Source: Candidatus Marithrix sp.
GTDB taxonomy: Bacteria > Pseudomonadota > Gammaproteobacteria > Beggiatoales > Beggiatoaceae
Reading direction: 5' to 3'
Length of the DNA stretch: 64,000 nt
Assembly (NCBI GenBank): GCA_016744775.1
Contig: JADGDS010000004.1
Coordinates: 186,001-250,000, forward strand
Every line of letters begins with the position of its first letter. Positions within the stretch are counted from its first letter, which is position 1. Shown here piece after piece: positions 62,987 to 64,000 of the stretch. The notes beneath the pieces were generated by a model, which saw only the letters and a program-made list of their open reading frames with translations, did not search any database and had not been told where the DNA came from. The translations under genes were made by a program, and so were the position numbers.

Positions 62987-64000
62987 TTATTTAGCAGCTA
63001 CACTAGCTGTATGCGTACCAAACTTATCAAAAGTCATTTGAACGCATTCACCCGGATTACTAGCAACACTATCAGCACCGATAAAATTAAATTGCTGAGC
63101 ATCTCCATTTACTGCTATGCAAAGAGTACCTTCTCCCTCAAAAGTATAATCTAAATTAGTACCGTTACCAGTTACTGCCATTAATTTAGCACGCATTGGT
63201 AGATATTCAATATGAGTTACTACATCTTGTGTGCTACCTAACTCAATAGTATAAGTACGACCATCATTTACAAGAAAAACTTTATCTTGATTGTAAGCAT
63301 ACCAATTTACAACATTTTTAATTACTTGCCCTTCTGCTAACCCTACTTGTAAGGCAAATTTACCAATATTATGACTATCTACTTTAGCAGTAATAGCACC
63401 ATTATCTCTATTTATGGAAAGTTTAACATCTTTGAAAGTCTCAATACGTTGAGCTAAATCGGCTGAAGTTGTAAATTCAGTAAAATCATTAAAAGTCATC
63501 GCAATAGTACTATCAAACATTTCAACAGTATATCCAGAACCAGTTACTGGATCAGTACTAACAGTTGGTCCATAATCATGCCAAGGCCAATGAATAATAG
63601 GTAAATTAGCATGACGCACTAAAGCAGAATATTCATTTTGCCAATGCAATATAGCTTCATCAGCTGTTAATGGTACAGGAACAGGAGGATTACCAACAGG
63701 CACACCAAACTCAATCAAAGTAAAATCAAAACTCATATTAGGGCTAAGATAAACCTTCTTGGATTCAGGACTTAAATAACCAAATGCACTTGGATAACCA
63801 GCTCCACGACCAGAATAACCACCGGATAAATAATCCAAATATTGAACTATTTCATTAGCTGTATTTTCATTCTCAGGCGCACCGGGTACAGCAGCACCAC
63901 GTATTTTTTGACCTCGCCAAGTATTCTCAGACATATTATTGACAATTTCATTCATAGATTGATTGAATTCAAATTCAACTTCGCTTGGAGCCAATAAATC
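62987..64000 (-). CDS. Large extracellular-type protein, possible polysaccharide-deacetylase-like (partial, N-terminus outside window)
   Basis: At least 338 residues, open through the window edge, so the start is unseen. Seen are NEIVQYLDYLSGGYSGRGAG, ADEAILHWQNEYSALV and LPIIHWPWHDYGPTV, with clustered His/Trp/Asp that could form a sugar or metal site. The last ~120 residues look beta-rich, with one Cys pair (GEGTLCIAVNG ... GECVQMTF). The HWPWHDYG segment recalls carbohydrate deacetylases, but I am not sure. The C-terminus is convergent with nifA. Confidence 0.45.
   Translation of the reverse strand, partial: DLLAPSEVEFEFNQSMNEIVNNMSENTWRGQKIRGAAVPGAPENENTANEIVQYLDYLSGGYSGRGAGYPSAFGYLSPESKKVYLSPNMSFDFTLIEFGVPVGNPPVPVPLTADEAILHWQNEYSALVRHANLPIIHWPWHDYGPTVSTDPVTGSGYTVEMFDSTIAMTFNDFTEFTTSADLAQRIETFKDVKLSINRDNGAITAKVDSHNIGKFALQVGLAEGQVIKNVVNWYAYNQDKVFLVNDGRTYTIELGSTQDVVTHIEYLPMRAKLMAVTGNGTNLDYTFEGEGTLCIAVNGDAQQFNFIGADSVASNPGECVQMTFDKFGTHTASVAAK

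Noticed and set aside
1-64000. tRNA, rRNA, riboswitch (including TPP ahead of thi genes) and replication origin.
   Set aside because: None could be recognised by eye. In particular no THI box (CUGAGA with a later ACCUG-GAUAAUGC-type segment) is seen upstream of thiG or thiD.

Overview
The window comes from an AT-rich gammaproteobacterium. The whole backbone is gammaproteobacterial: rpmF-plsX-fabHDG-acpP-fabF-mltG, yciO/site-2 protease/trpS/scpA, mlaDCB with a YadGH-type exporter, dksA, homodimeric-type aceE-aceF, YheS-type ABC-F and a NifA-type activator. Low GC, dense palindromic intergenic repeats, conflict-type genes, LysM/TSP3 repeats and nifA suggest a sulfur-oxidising Thiotrichales/Beggiatoaceae-like organism. 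That placement is inference. No rRNA, tRNA or CRISPR array was seen.

Layout. 1-7735 (minus strand) is housekeeping: scpA (cut by the edge), trpS, site-2 protease, yciO, trmB, thiG, then ffh and an ABC-F ATPase. 7769-11146 is a giant LysM/TSP3/sulfatase-modifying-domain envelope protein. 11.2-22.3 kb is a plastic accessory region. It holds a conflict-type gene (N-terminal adaptor-like domain, TPR-like part, Ser/Thr kinase, DUF1566 lectin-like end) split by an in-frame TAG. The 3' end of this gene has the composition of a diversity-generating-retroelement variable region. The same region carries an AAA ATPase + DUF4276 pair, decayed second copies of these genes, MITE-like repeats, endonuclease V with two stray copies of its 3' end, a secreted nuclease, a 2H phosphoesterase-like protein and broken HxlR and Fic genes. 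22.3-32.7 kb is the fatty-acid/phospholipid cluster, maf, a SPOR protein and argS.

32.9-33.9 kb holds a bacteriohemerythrin lacking two iron ligands, followed by what I consider the most novel feature: four tandem units, each with a sigma-54-like -24/-12 element, a 15-nt CU-rich anti-Shine-Dalgarno motif about 16 nt downstream, and an intrinsic terminator. They look like four short tandem sRNAs.

33.9-44.4 kb: M48 lipoprotein, rhodanese lipoprotein, porin, and the phosphate transport operon pstC-pstA-pstB-phoU plus a response regulator. The pst operon is interrupted between pstC and pstA by an ATPase + nuclease-like gene pair. 44.5-49.8 kb: TPR/RodZ-type protein and aceE-aceF. 49.8-53.5 kb: small HEPN, HicA-like/HTH and Panacea toxin-antitoxin-like genes around a FadL-family porin. 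53.5-56.2 kb: hemL, thiE, thiD. 56.6-59.7 kb: lipid-transport operon mlaDCB-yadGH without mlaFE. 59.8-64 kb: dksA-folA-secreted protein-nifA and an edge-cut unknown protein.
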